Positions 1-7,648 are shown, counted from the first letter of the stretch. The stretch is 18,719 bases of DNA from an uncultured Lachnospiraceae bacterium (GCA_910587155.1 CAJULA010000041.1:1-18719); one strand, 5' to 3'. Program-made: numbers and translations. The notes: generated by a model not told the origin, from the letters alone.

Positions 1-54
1 AACCCGTGTTACCGCCGTGAAAGGGCGATGTCTTAACCGCTTGACCACGGAGCC
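1..54 (-). tRNA. tRNA-Glu (anticodon TTC), 3' end cut by window edge
   Basis: Read on the minus strand, the sequence begins GGCTCCGTGGTCAAGCGG and continues through an anticodon stem-loop with CCCTTTCACGG, which gives anticodon TTC (Glu), and then the start of the T arm (ACACGGGTT). The 5' acceptor strand is at 54 and the 3' acceptor strand lies outside the window. A promoter-like pair lies upstream at 130-158, and a short hairpin CGGGA/TCCCG (61-74) sits in the leader. Confidence 0.93.
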
Positions 55-129
55 TCATCCGGGATATCTCCCGCTCTTGCACATTTGATGCCAAGACTGT
101 TACAATGGCCGGAAATTCTGACCAAAGAT

Positions 130-158
130 ATGTTACCATACCTGTTTCTATTTTTCAA
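130..158 (-). promoter_or_regulatory. Putative promoter of tRNA-Glu
   Basis: On the minus strand a TTGAAA box (158-153) is followed after 17 bp by TAACAT (135-130), placing the start about 70 bp before the tRNA 5' end. It lies just after the stop codon of the DUF4375 gene, so the tRNA need not depend on read-through. Based on motif and spacing only. Confidence 0.5.
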
Positions 159-176
159 GTACAATTACAAATTTTC

Positions 177-626
177 TCACACCTTTTTCTGCAGCGTCTC
201 CGCATAAAAGTGATACGCCATCTCGGCAAACCGCTCTCCTTCCGTATCATAAAACTGACCGTCTGTCTCATCCAGAATCCGGTTATCTTCCTCTGTCAGA
301 TATTCATGAATATCCCAGTATGCTTTCAGGCGGTTATCCTCCCGGAATTTGTCAAACACCTCCATGTAAGTGTGATGCAGCAGCTCCAGCAGGCTTCTAT
401 CGCCCATACGCTGAATCCCACGCATGGCGTACCAGTACCCCGTATAGCCCCAGTTGCAGAAGAACTGCACAAAACCGCCGTTATACATATCCACGACAAG
501 CTTCCATAAGGCGGCAATCTCCTGCTCATCCGCGTCCAGCTTATCCCAGTCGCCTTTCATTGTATCTTCCAGCTTTTTGCAAAAATCCATGGCATATTTA
601 TCCCACCGAGCCACATAGTCCGCCAT
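177..626 (-). CDS. DUF4375 / DMP19-like domain protein
   Basis: 149-residue cytoplasmic protein with no signal peptide or membrane segment. The central stretch VDMYNGGFVQFFCNWGY (about residues 46-62) followed by a predicted helical region is typical of the DUF4375/DMP19-like family, whose members carry an NGGF(D/V)Q(Y/F)F motif. The family has no firmly assigned biochemical role; some members resemble immunity-type or DNA-mimic proteins. The ATG at 626 is preceded by a purine-rich GGAAGGGG about 8 bases upstream. A promoter TTGCCG-17-TATAAT (669-697) sits immediately upstream, so this is a single-gene unit reading toward tRNA-Glu. The family call is from the motif; no specific function can be claimed. 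Confidence 0.82.
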   Translation of the reverse strand: MADYVARWDKYAMDFCKKLEDTMKGDWDKLDADEQEIAALWKLVVDMYNGGFVQFFCNWGYTGYWYAMRGIQRMGDRSLLELLHHTYMEVFDKFREDNRLKAYWDIHEYLTEEDNRILDETDGQFYDTEGERFAEMAYHFYAETLQKKV

Positions 627-668
627 ACCCGTTCCCCTTCCTTTTTCTTTTTGAGTCTTATTTTGTCT

Positions 669-697
669 ATTATATCAACCCGCGCATACGACGGCAA
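669..697 (-). promoter_or_regulatory. Promoter of the DUF4375 gene
   Basis: Minus strand: TTGCCG (697-692), 17-bp spacer, perfect TATAAT (674-669). Transcription would start about 40 bp upstream of the ATG at 626. Confidence 0.7.
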
Positions 698-721
698 GCC
701 TGTTTTTTACTAAAACGCAGA

Positions 722-738
722 GAGCCACGTCATGGCTC
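722..738. repeat. Small hairpin GAGCCA/TGGCTC
   Basis: GAGCCA (722-727) and TGGCTC (733-738) form a 6-bp stem with a 5-nt loop. It lies just outside the left arm of the large inverted repeat and may be part of the same element, but no partner is seen at the right end. Confidence 0.4.
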
Positions 739-904
739 CTCACGACAAACGCTCGAGTGAATCAATTGTGAGCATTTCGTTCCTTCAGCAGGACAGAAGC
801 TGAAAAAGGCTCTGATACCCTATCTTTGGGCCGAGGTATGCCATCCCGGCGGCCCACCTTGCGAAAGGTATTAGCGGTTCTTGCCGCCGCGCCTCTGCCT
901 GCAA

Positions 905-928
905 TTTCCGGACACGGATGTCCGGAAA
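905..928. repeat. Central hairpin 1 of the large palindrome, CGGA loop
   Basis: TTTCCGGACA (905-914) pairs perfectly with TGTCCGGAAA (919-928) over 10 bp, leaving the tetraloop CGGA (915-918). It lies near the middle of the 743-1137 inverted repeat. Confidence 0.85.
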
Positions 929-929
929 A

Positions 930-962
930 GGCCGACCTGCGCCCGGATGGCGCATGGAGGCC
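930..962. repeat. Central hairpin 2 of the large palindrome, CGGAT loop
   Basis: TGCGCC (938-943) pairs with GGCGCA (949-954) around the loop CGGAT. An outer GGCC/GGCC pair (930-933, 959-962) extends it after an internal bulge. Together with hairpin 1 it makes the centre a multi-branched structure rather than a simple loop. Confidence 0.75.
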
Positions 963-1159
963 GTTTGCTCGCCTGCCTGTATCCGCTGCCGCAGCGCTTA
1001 GAACCGCTTATACCTGCAGCCCGGTGGGCCGCCGGGATGGCATACCTCGGCCCAAAACCATGATCCTGTCTGAGCTTTTTCTGTTTCTGTCCTTCCTATA
1101 TGTTATGGTCACAATTGATTCACGCATGCGTTTGTCGCACATGGGCACTGCTGAAAAAC

Positions 1160-1199
1160 TTGACAGAAAATCCGCAAACAAGTATCCTATTTACAGTAA
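1160..1199 (+). promoter_or_regulatory. Promoter of the ROK repressor with candidate auto-operator
   Basis: TTGACA (1160-1165), 17-bp spacer, TATCCT (1183-1188). Immediately downstream is the 9-bp palindrome TTACAGTAA (1191-1199), sharing the AC-A-GT core with the operator-like sites before the transporter genes. It starts just outside the large palindrome. The promoter position also argues that translation starts at 1241 and not at the upstream in-frame ATG at 1100. Confidence 0.65.
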
Positions 1200-1240
1200 C
1201 TTTTGAAATCTACCCTACCTGCAAAAGGCGGCGTCAGCTT

Positions 1241-2365
1241 ATGGCAGTAACTCCGGAAATCAGAAAATTAAACAAACGAAATACTTATTTGTATATCTAT
1301 CGGCACAAAGAATGTTCCAAGCAGGAGCTTGCATCCAGTGTGGGGCAAAGTCTGCCGACAGTCAATCAAAACGTAAACGAACTGCAGGAAGAAGGATATG
1401 TCCGCGTCGCAGGACGGTATGAATCGACCGGCGGCCGCAAACCGATGGTTCTGCAGTGTACGCCCGATGCACAGGTTGCGGCAGGCATACAGATACTGTC
1501 CGGACAGGTCACTGCGGTCCTGTTGGATCTCTACGGAACAGTTCTGTCCTGCGGCGTGCTCAAAGAGCAATATGTAAACGAAGACAGGTATTTCAGAAAG
1601 ATTGGCCGGTTTATTGCTGATTTTGTGGACTCCGGCGCCTATCCCGATGAAAAACTGCTGGGGATCGCCGTAGCCACACAAGGCGTCGCCGATTACGGCC
1701 ACAAAAGGCTGGTCTATGGACGGATCCTGGACAATACGGGCCTTTCCGCCGATCAGCTTTCGGACTGCATCGGCAGGCCCTGTATCCTCATGCACGACAG
1801 CGAGACGGCGGCCTTTGCCGAGAGTTTCCATCGCCCCGACCTGCGTGATTCCAGCTATATCTTCCTCAACGATTACCTGGGCAGCGCATCCATTATCAAT
1901 GGCAGTCTGTACCGGGGCAATCATGGACGCGGACAGCTTCTTGAACATGTAAAACTGGTGCGCGGCGGCCGCAAATGCTACTGCGGCCAGTATGGATGTG
2001 CCGAAAGTTATTGCGGCGCTTACGGTCTGCACAAAATGTCCGGCCTGCCGACAGATGAATTTTTCCACCGTCTCCGCAGGCAGGATGCACAGGTTATAAA
2101 AATCTGGGATGAATACCTTGATTATCTGGCCCTTTTACTCCACAATGTCCTGATGACAATGGATGTCGACATTATCCTCGGCGGACTTCTGCGCACCTAT
2201 ATGATTGCGGAAGATCTGCAGATACTCACGGAAAAAATCCGCAGCCAGACCGACTTTGCCATCTCGGACCGGACCATCACACTGGAATACATCACTGACT
2301 ATCCTGCTGCCCGCGGGGCTGCTCTCTATCTGGTACAGGATTTTCTCGACCACTTCGAAACCTGA
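1241..2365 (+). CDS. ROK-family transcriptional repressor (XylR/NagC type)
   Basis: 374-residue regulator. Residues about 8-65 form a winged helix-turn-helix (KQELASSVGQSLPTVNQNV, then the wing ESTGGRKP), followed by a ROK sugar-kinase-like fold. ROK hallmarks are the zinc site H236 with C246, C248 and C253 (CYCGQYGC) and the GSLYRG turn near 221-226. The kinase ATP and catalytic motifs are degenerate: HDSETAA replaces the usual NDA(N) segment. It is therefore a repressor and not a kinase. The reading frame is open back to 1100, but the promoter at 1160-1188 lies inside that extension, so I start at ATG 1241. It precedes the sugar-importer operon and is likely its sugar-responsive repressor. 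A terminator at 2441-2479 separates the two units. Confidence 0.9.
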   Translation: MAVTPEIRKLNKRNTYLYIYRHKECSKQELASSVGQSLPTVNQNVNELQEEGYVRVAGRYESTGGRKPMVLQCTPDAQVAAGIQILSGQVTAVLLDLYGTVLSCGVLKEQYVNEDRYFRKIGRFIADFVDSGAYPDEKLLGIAVATQGVADYGHKRLVYGRILDNTGLSADQLSDCIGRPCILMHDSETAAFAESFHRPDLRDSSYIFLNDYLGSASIINGSLYRGNHGRGQLLEHVKLVRGGRKCYCGQYGCAESYCGAYGLHKMSGLPTDEFFHRLRRQDAQVIKIWDEYLDYLALLLHNVLMTMDVDIILGGLLRTYMIAEDLQILTEKIRSQTDFAISDRTITLEYITDYPAARGAALYLVQDFLDHFET

Positions 2366-2440
2366 ACGCGCCGCACCTGCACAGCCATGTGGCAAATACA
2401 TACCTATCGCCATCCGGCATCACTCTATATAATCTGCACA

Positions 2441-2479
2441 AAAAAGCAGTCGCCTGTCCGCAGACAGACGGCTGTTTTT
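2441..2479 (+). terminator. Rho-independent terminator after the ROK gene
   Basis: CAGTCGCCTGTC (2447-2458) pairs with GACAGACGGCTG (2463-2474) with one G-U pair and one mismatch, loop CGCA, followed by GTTTTTG and preceded by an A run. The A/T flanks could let it work in both directions. Confidence 0.8.
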
Positions 2480-2560
2480 GATTGAACCATATCTGTCCCG
2501 TCACCCATCTTTGCCAAAATAAATAATTAAACTCTTTTTTAAAAATATTTATTGTATATA

Positions 2561-2589
2561 TTGACAAACAGACAGATATCGTGTATTCT
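2561..2589 (+). promoter_or_regulatory. Promoter of the sugar importer operon
   Basis: Consensus TTGACA (2561-2566), exactly 17 bp, TATTCT (2584-2589), in an AT-rich upstream stretch. The start would fall near 2596, about 75 bp before the first start codon. Confidence 0.8.
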
Positions 2590-2600
2590 GAATTACATAA

Positions 2601-2640
2601 AGAAAACAGTTTTCTAAAAGTAATTATTTAAACAGTTTTA
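2601..2640 (+). promoter_or_regulatory. Two AAACAGTTT operator-like palindromes
   Basis: A perfect 15-bp palindrome AGAAAACAGTTTTCT (2601-2615) is followed by a second copy of the same core, AAACAGTTT (2630-2638). The centres are 26 bp apart. Both lie just downstream of the predicted start site, where a bound repressor would block the polymerase. The obvious candidate binder is the ROK protein encoded next door. That assignment is inference. Confidence 0.6.
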
Positions 2641-2670
2641 ATTCTTGTAAAACGCAAAGGAGAAAAAGAT

Positions 2671-3765
2671 ATGTTTAAGGAAAAAAGTAATCTGTTCAAA
2701 AAAGCAGTTGCAGCGATATCAATCGCCGGACTCACCCTGTCCCTGACCGCCTGCGGAAACACAGCCTCTTCTTCCCCTGACACGGCTTCCGATACGTCTG
2801 CTGCCTCCGCCGACGCTTCCGACACGGCCGGCGGAAGCGGTGAAAAATACCGGATCGGCCTTTCCATGGGCACCAGCAATACAGAGTTTTGTATGAAGCT
2901 GATGTCCGAGGTCGAAAATGCCTGCGCCGAAAATCCCGATGTGGAGCTGACCACCCTCTCCGCAGACAGCGATGCCAACACACAGGTCACAAACATTGAC
3001 AATCTTGTAACCTCCGGCGTGGATGCCATCTGCATCTACCCGGTAGACCCTGAAATCTGCGCCGATGCCATGAAGCGGGCACGTGACGCCGGCATCCACG
3101 TCGTTATCGTCGACCAGATGCCTTCCGACACGGACAGCTTTGATGTGGGCATCAGTGTTTCCATGCACGACCTGGGCGCCGGGGTGAACGAAATGGCCTC
3201 TGACTGGATCGACGCCACCTTCCCTGATGCCGCCGACGGCACCGTCAAGGTAGGGGTACTGGGACTCTGGGCGACGGAACAGTTTGCGGAACGCTGTGAT
3301 GTCTTCAACGAAATTGCCGACTATAACGCAAAAGCTGTTGTCTGCGAAAGCTACGATCACAACATATCCAATTTTGCGACAGAAACCGCACAAAATGTTG
3401 AGATTCTTCTGCAGAAGCATCCGGATATCAATGTCATCCTCTGCTTTACCGATACCCAGGCGACCATCGCCGAAGAAGCCATCCAGAAAAACAAAGATGC
3501 CATGAATCTGAACCTGGACGAAATTGCTATTTTCACCGTAGACCATTCTACCGCTTCCTTTGAATTGCTGGGACGTTCCGCCGACGGCGAAAGCTGCCTG
3601 CGCGGCATTGTAACGACCAACCTCGGTGTCGGTCAGCTTCTGTATGACTGTGCGGTTAAAAATTACGATCCGTCTGAACTGGTGGACGGAAAGATCAAAT
3701 ATCAGGAAATTTATCAGATCAGCACTTCCAATATGGACGACTACGCCCAGTACATACTGAACTGA
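2671..3765 (+). CDS. Sugar ABC transporter substrate-binding lipoprotein (RbsB-like)
   Basis: 364 residues. It has a lipoprotein signal peptide with lipobox LTAC and lipidated C28, then a Ser/Ala/Asp-rich linker to about residue 55. The rest is a type I periplasmic-binding-protein fold (Peripla_BP_4 class) starting KYRIGLSMGTSNTEF and including TSGVDAICIYPVDP and AGIHVVIVDQMPSD. It captures a sugar or sugar derivative outside the membrane and delivers it to the permease. The start ATG has AAAGGAG (2656-2662) at good spacing. It is the first gene of the operon, with ATPase, permease, oxidoreductase and esterase following. A stable hairpin after the stop probably keeps its mRNA more abundant than the rest. 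The sequence does not settle the substrate. Confidence 0.92.
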   Translation: MFKEKSNLFKKAVAAISIAGLTLSLTACGNTASSSPDTASDTSAASADASDTAGGSGEKYRIGLSMGTSNTEFCMKLMSEVENACAENPDVELTTLSADSDANTQVTNIDNLVTSGVDAICIYPVDPEICADAMKRARDAGIHVVIVDQMPSDTDSFDVGISVSMHDLGAGVNEMASDWIDATFPDAADGTVKVGVLGLWATEQFAERCDVFNEIADYNAKAVVCESYDHNISNFATETAQNVEILLQKHPDINVILCFTDTQATIAEEAIQKNKDAMNLNLDEIAIFTVDHSTASFELLGRSADGESCLRGIVTTNLGVGQLLYDCAVKNYDPSELVDGKIKYQEIYQISTSNMDDYAQYILN

Positions 3766-3811
3766 TCCAACCCCTGATGCAGGCAGGCCCTGCCTCAGAA
3801 AATCCACCCTC

Positions 3812-3859
3812 TTTCCCCTGCGGCCTGTCCGGACGACGCCCGGTCTGCCGCAGGGGAAA
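3812..3859 (+). promoter_or_regulatory. Intercistronic stabilising hairpin
   Basis: TTTCCCCTGCGGC (3812-3824) pairs perfectly with GCCGCAGGGGAAA (3847-3859), 13 bp, with a further CCGG/CCGG pairing in the loop. There is no long U-tract after it, so it fits partial termination or 3' protection of the binding-protein message, as is common in such operons. Confidence 0.7.
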
Positions 3860-3868
3860 AACAAATAC

Positions 3869-3883
3869 CGCCATAGTATGGCG
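3869..3883 (+). repeat. Short perfect palindrome before the ATPase gene
   Basis: CGCCATA (3869-3875) and TATGGCG (3877-3883) flank a single G. As RNA it would be a 5-bp hairpin about 10 nt upstream of the ATPase ribosome binding site; as DNA it could bind a dimer. Confidence 0.4.
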
Positions 3884-3909
3884 CATAAAAAAGAAAGGAC
3901 GGTGATATT

Positions 3910-5010
3910 TTGTCCATATTACAAGTCGAAAATCTGACCAAACGTTACCCCGGTGTGGTGGCACTTGACCATGTAAGCTTTGCAATTGATCCGGGTGAAA
4001 TCCGCGGTCTGATCGGAGAAAACGGCGCAGGCAAATCTACCCTTTCCGTCTCGGAAACCCAGGTTATGTTCGAGATTGTCCGCGCACTGAAAAAAGACGG
4101 CCTGGCCATCGTCTATGTCTCTCACCGGCTGGAGGAACTCTTTGAGCTCTGTGATTCGGTGACTGTCATGCGGGACGGGCATACCATTGAGACAAGAAAG
4201 ATTGAAGACATTGACCGGCCTGGTCTTATCAGGCTGATGGTAGGCCGTGAACTGAGCGAAACTTATCCCCAGCGCATCCCGCCTTCCGACGAGGTGGTAC
4301 TGGAATTGAACAATGTGTATGGCAACGGTGACGTGGGAATCAGTCTCCGGCTCCACAAAGGCGAGATTCTCGGTCTGGGCGGCCTTGTGGGCTGCGGCCG
4401 CACGGAGCTTGCCAAAATGATCTACGGGGCCGTGCCCATTGACAGGGGAGAAATGCTCCTGTTCGGTCAGCCGATCCGCCTCTCCTCCCCGGCGGACGCC
4501 ATTGAAAAAGGCATCGGTCTCATCCCGGAAGACCGCAAAACCGAAGGGGTATTTATTGATTTTCCCATTGACTGGAATATCGTCGTCCAGTGTCTGAGAA
4601 AAATATCCGGAAACGGCGTGGTGGATACCGACGCTATGGACGAGATCAGCAGGCGCTACATCAGTGAAATGAATATCGCCACCCCCAGCGCACAGCAGCT
4701 GGTAAAAAATCTTTCCGGCGGCAACCAGCAGAAGGTAGTCGTGGCCAAAGTACTCGCCACACAGACAAAGGTCATTATCTTTGATGAGCCCACCCGTGGA
4801 ATAGATGTAGGTGCAAAACAGGAAATCTACCGCCTGATGAATGACCTGACAAAACAGGGAATCTCCATCCTGATGATCTCTTCTGATATGGAAGAGCTTC
4901 TGGGTATGAGCGACCGTATCGTCGTACTCAGCGACGGCACTGTCGCCGGAGAGCTGTCAAAGGCAGAGTTCAGCCAGATCGCCGTCATGGAACTGGCCTC
5001 GTCCAATTAA
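3910..5010 (+). CDS. Sugar ABC transporter ATPase (RbsA-like) with internal deletion in the first ATPase domain
   Basis: RbsA/MglA-class proteins carry two ATPase domains in about 500 residues; this one has 366. Domain 1 begins normally (Walker A GENGAGKST, 36-44). At residues 45-46 it jumps to SVSETQVMFEIVRALK, the region normally just after Walker B, and continues to the switch histidine (SHR, H72). About 125-135 residues holding the Q-loop, ABC signature and Walker B are missing, with the frame kept. Domain 2 is complete: Walker A-like GLVGCGRTE (158-166, Arg for Lys as usual in this family), LSGGNQQ (268-274), DEPTRGID (292-299). The start is TTG at 3910 with AAAGGACGGTG (3894-3904) upstream. 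It lies between the binding protein and permease. As written the protein should not form a working ATP site in domain 1; it is either a recent in-frame deletion or an assembly error. Confidence 0.85.
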   Translation: MSILQVENLTKRYPGVVALDHVSFAIDPGEIRGLIGENGAGKSTLSVSETQVMFEIVRALKKDGLAIVYVSHRLEELFELCDSVTVMRDGHTIETRKIEDIDRPGLIRLMVGRELSETYPQRIPPSDEVVLELNNVYGNGDVGISLRLHKGEILGLGGLVGCGRTELAKMIYGAVPIDRGEMLLFGQPIRLSSPADAIEKGIGLIPEDRKTEGVFIDFPIDWNIVVQCLRKISGNGVVDTDAMDEISRRYISEMNIATPSAQQLVKNLSGGNQQKVVVAKVLATQTKVIIFDEPTRGIDVGAKQEIYRLMNDLTKQGISILMISSDMEELLGMSDRIVVLSDGTVAGELSKAEFSQIAVMELASSN

Positions 5011-5024
5011 GAAAGGAAGAAACA

Positions 5025-6032
5025 ATGGAAAATAAAAAGAAATTTGACATCGGCAAACTGATCAGTGACAATGTCGCCTGGTTTGTGCTCTTGATCCTGG
5101 TAATTTTTTTCGGCATTTTCTCTGAAAACTTCTTCAGTTTTCGTAATATTATGAACCTGCTGTCCCAGAATGCTTACCTGCTGATCGCTGCCACCGGCAT
5201 TACCTTTGTGATGATGAGCAGCGGCATGGATCTGTCCGTGGGATATGTGATGTCCACCATCGGCATCATCGGGGCAAAATTACTGATGGATGCAGGCATG
5301 CCCACTGTGCCGGTCATTTTCATCATGATTGCCCTTACCATCGCGATTGAGCTGTTAAACACCTTCCTTTCCATTAAACTCAATCTCTCCCTGCTGGTTG
5401 TTACCATTGCCACCATGACCATCTTTCAGGGCGCGACTTATATCATTTCGGAATCCAAGACCATCACCAATCTGCCCGACAGCTTCAAATTCCTGGGGCA
5501 GAAATACCTCTTCGATTCCATCCCCATCGCGGTCATTATCATGGTTGTGCTCTTCCTGATCATGAATTTTGTACTGAACAAAACCTACTTTGGCAGATAT
5601 GTCTATGCACTTGGCGGCAACCCTGAGGCCGCCCGTCTGGCAGGAATCAACATCAATAAGATGCGCTATATGATCGCGGTCATCGAAGGACTGTTCATCG
5701 GTATCGCCGTCGTGCTGCTGATCGGACGTCTTGGATCGGCAGTATCCACCGTCGGTGTCGGCACTGAATTCAGTGTCATGACCGGCATCTTCCTGGGCGG
5801 CGTTTCCATCCGCGGCGGTGAAGGAAGGCTGTCCGGCGTATTTGCGGGTATCCTCTGCATCGCGCTGCTCACAAACGGCATGCAGCTGGCGGGCATCAAT
5901 ATTTATTATCAATATGTGGTACGCGGCCTGATTCTTCTGGCAGCCATCGGTTATGATGTATACCGGCTCAACCGCCGCAACAATAGAAAAAAGAAAAAAC
6001 TGGAAGAAACAAGAGAGGCGAAACGAGCATGA
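5025..6032 (+). CDS. Sugar ABC transporter permease (RbsC-like)
   Basis: 335-residue polytopic membrane protein of the BPD_transp_2 class. A short basic N-terminus (MENKKKFDIGK) leads into about eight to ten hydrophobic segments, beginning VAWFVLLILVIFFGIFS. Family landmarks are ITFVMMSSGMDLSVG (about 59-73), the cytoplasmic coupling stretch GRYVYALGGNPEAARLAGI (about 190-208) and a basic C-terminal tail (RRNNRKKKKLEE). It forms the channel for the imported sugar and should pair with the ATPase upstream. ATG 5025 follows the ATPase stop by 14 bp with AAGAAAGGAAG as ribosome binding site. Its stop overlaps the next start by 4 bp (ATGA), which implies translational coupling. It appears intact. 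Confidence 0.93.
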   Translation: MENKKKFDIGKLISDNVAWFVLLILVIFFGIFSENFFSFRNIMNLLSQNAYLLIAATGITFVMMSSGMDLSVGYVMSTIGIIGAKLLMDAGMPTVPVIFIMIALTIAIELLNTFLSIKLNLSLLVVTIATMTIFQGATYIISESKTITNLPDSFKFLGQKYLFDSIPIAVIIMVVLFLIMNFVLNKTYFGRYVYALGGNPEAARLAGININKMRYMIAVIEGLFIGIAVVLLIGRLGSAVSTVGVGTEFSVMTGIFLGGVSIRGGEGRLSGVFAGILCIALLTNGMQLAGINIYYQYVVRGLILLAAIGYDVYRLNRRNNRKKKKLEETREAKRA

Positions 6033-7648
6033 AACTTTCAATCAAAGAGTTAAACAAAAAAACTGCCTGGGACAAAGCCGGGATCACGCTGCCGGTCTAT
6101 GACGTGGCCGCCCTTCACAAACAGACACAGGAAAATCCCCGCTGGGTTCATTTTGGGATCGGTAATATCTTCCGCATCTTTCTGGGCGGGATTGCAGAGC
6201 AGCTGATTGCGCAGGGGCTGACCGACACCGGTATTATCTGCGCCGAAACGTTTGATTATGATATTGTGGATCGGATCTACGCGCCCTGCGACAATCTGGC
6301 GCTTGCAGTCACCCTGTATGAAGACGGCAGCATGGAAAAGCAGGTGCTCGGTTCTCTGGCGGAATGTATCCGGTCCGACAGTACAGAACCGTCCTGCTGG
6401 GCGCGCCTGAAAGCCATCTTTCAACATCCCGGTCTGCAGATGGTTTCCTTCACCATCACGGAAAAAGGATACGCCCTGCGCGGGACAGACGGCGACTATT
6501 TGCCTTTTGTAAAAAAGGATATGGAAAACGGGCCTGCTGCCCCCACCGGGGCAATGGCCGTGGTGGCAGCCATGCTGCTGGAACGCTTCCGCTCAGGCGC
6601 TGCTCCCCTCACTTTAGTCTCCATGGACAATTGCTCTCATAACGGCTCGCTTTTGCGTACTTCGGTTCTGACTATGGTCAGTGAATGGCACAAACGCGGC
6701 TTCGTCGGCGCGGACTTCCTTTCCTATGTACAGGATGAAGAGAAAATCGCCTTTCCCTGGACCATGATCGACAAAATCACCCCCAGACCCGCCGATTTCG
6801 TGGCAGAAAGGCTAAAAGCGGACGGTGTGGAAGGCATGGATATCCTTGTGACTTCCAAAAGTACTTACATCGCCCCCTTTGTCAATGCCGAAGCGCCGGG
6901 CTATCTCGTTGTGGAAGACCATTTCCCCAATGGACGCCCGCCGCTGGAAAAAGCCGGCGTATACATGACGGATCGCAAGATCGTGGACAAGTCCGAGCGC
7001 ATGAAAGTCACCGCCTGCTTAAACCCCATCCACACGGCACTGGCTCCCTATGGTATGCTGCTGGGCTACGAGTATTTTGCCGACCTGATGAGCGATCCGG
7101 AGTTAAAAATACTGGCCCATCGCATCGGTTATGGGGAAGGGCTTCCCCGCGTGGATGATCCCGGTATCTTCTCACCCGAAAAATTTCTGGACGAAGTAAT
7201 CCAAAAGCGGATGCCCAATAAATACCTGGGCGACAGCACCGCCCGCATCTGCACCGACTCTTCCCAGGGAGTCAGCGTCCGTTTCGGCGAAACGATCCGC
7301 TCTTATGTCAGAGAGTTCGGAACCGCGGAAATGCTGGAGGCCATCCCTCTGGCACTGGCCGGATGGCTGCGCTACTTCTACGCTACAGACGATGAAGGCC
7401 ATCCCTTTCCCCTCTCGCCGGATCCTCTGGCCGAAGAACTGCATGCCATTGTGACAGAAGTCCCCATCGGCAGTCCGCATCTTGTGACCGATCAGGTGCG
7501 CCGCGTCCTGTCAAATGCAGAAATCTTCGGCAGCGACCTCTACGCCGCAGGCGTGGGGCAGAAAGCCGAAGCTATCTTCCGCGAGGAAATCGCCGGACCG
7601 GGCGCTGTCCGCGCTACTCTGAAAAAATATCTGAAGAAAGGAATGTAA
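6029..7648 (+). CDS. Mannitol dehydrogenase-family oxidoreductase (polyol/uronate type)
   Basis: 539-residue member of the polyol-specific long-chain dehydrogenase family (mannitol dehydrogenase, fructuronate reductase, tagaturonate reductase, arabinitol dehydrogenase). The N-terminal Rossmann motif is HFGIGNIFR (41-49), then TEKGY (144-148), MDNCSHNG (199-206) and FPWTMIDKITPRP (242-254). The catalytic signature K-x5-N-x2-H is intact (K326, N332, H335). It interconverts a hydroxyl and a keto group using NAD(P) in the cytoplasm; the family's substrates cannot be told apart by sequence alone. Its start overlaps the permease stop by 4 bp, tying it to the imported sugar. It is somewhat longer than E. 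coli UxuB (about 486). A fructuronate reductase-like role is possible but unproven. Confidence 0.9.
   Translation: MKLSIKELNKKTAWDKAGITLPVYDVAALHKQTQENPRWVHFGIGNIFRIFLGGIAEQLIAQGLTDTGIICAETFDYDIVDRIYAPCDNLALAVTLYEDGSMEKQVLGSLAECIRSDSTEPSCWARLKAIFQHPGLQMVSFTITEKGYALRGTDGDYLPFVKKDMENGPAAPTGAMAVVAAMLLERFRSGAAPLTLVSMDNCSHNGSLLRTSVLTMVSEWHKRGFVGADFLSYVQDEEKIAFPWTMIDKITPRPADFVAERLKADGVEGMDILVTSKSTYIAPFVNAEAPGYLVVEDHFPNGRPPLEKAGVYMTDRKIVDKSERMKVTACLNPIHTALAPYGMLLGYEYFADLMSDPELKILAHRIGYGEGLPRVDDPGIFSPEKFLDEVIQKRMPNKYLGDSTARICTDSSQGVSVRFGETIRSYVREFGTAEMLEAIPLALAGWLRYFYATDDEGHPFPLSPDPLAEELHAIVTEVPIGSPHLVTDQVRRVLSNAEIFGSDLYAAGVGQKAEAIFREEIAGPGAVRATLKKYLKKGM

Larger units (their letters stand above)
743..1137. 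repeat. 395-bp imperfect palindrome: MITE-like element or structured RNA
   Basis: The two halves are inverted copies in five nested blocks: CGACAAACGC 743-752 with 1128-1137; GTGAATCAATTGTGA 757-771 with 1109-1123 (15/15); GGACAGAA...GAAAAAG around 791-808 with about 1073-1092 (imperfect); a perfect 34-bp block 825-858 with 1023-1056; and AGGTATTAGCGGTTCT 866-881 with 1000-1015 (15/16). The centre carries two short hairpins, 905-928 and 938-954. No ORF inside has a ribosome binding site or family-like sequence. It separates the divergent DUF4375 and ROK genes, and each promoter lies outside the arms. It could be a non-autonomous transposable element without transposase or a large folded RNA. 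I do not recognise the family. Confidence 0.85.

Noticed and set aside
826..1206. 126-residue open frame on the plus strand across the palindrome
   Set aside because: Composition follows the inverted-repeat DNA, there is no ribosome binding site and no protein-like pattern.
1100..1240. Upstream in-frame extension of the ROK gene from ATG 1100
   Set aside because: It begins inside the large palindrome, has no ribosome binding site, and a TTGACA-17-TATCCT promoter lies within it; ROK regulators begin near the helix-turn-helix as seen from 1241.
2719..3864. 381-residue minus-strand frame over the binding-protein gene
   Set aside because: Shadow of a clear lipoprotein gene with signal peptide and ribosome binding site.
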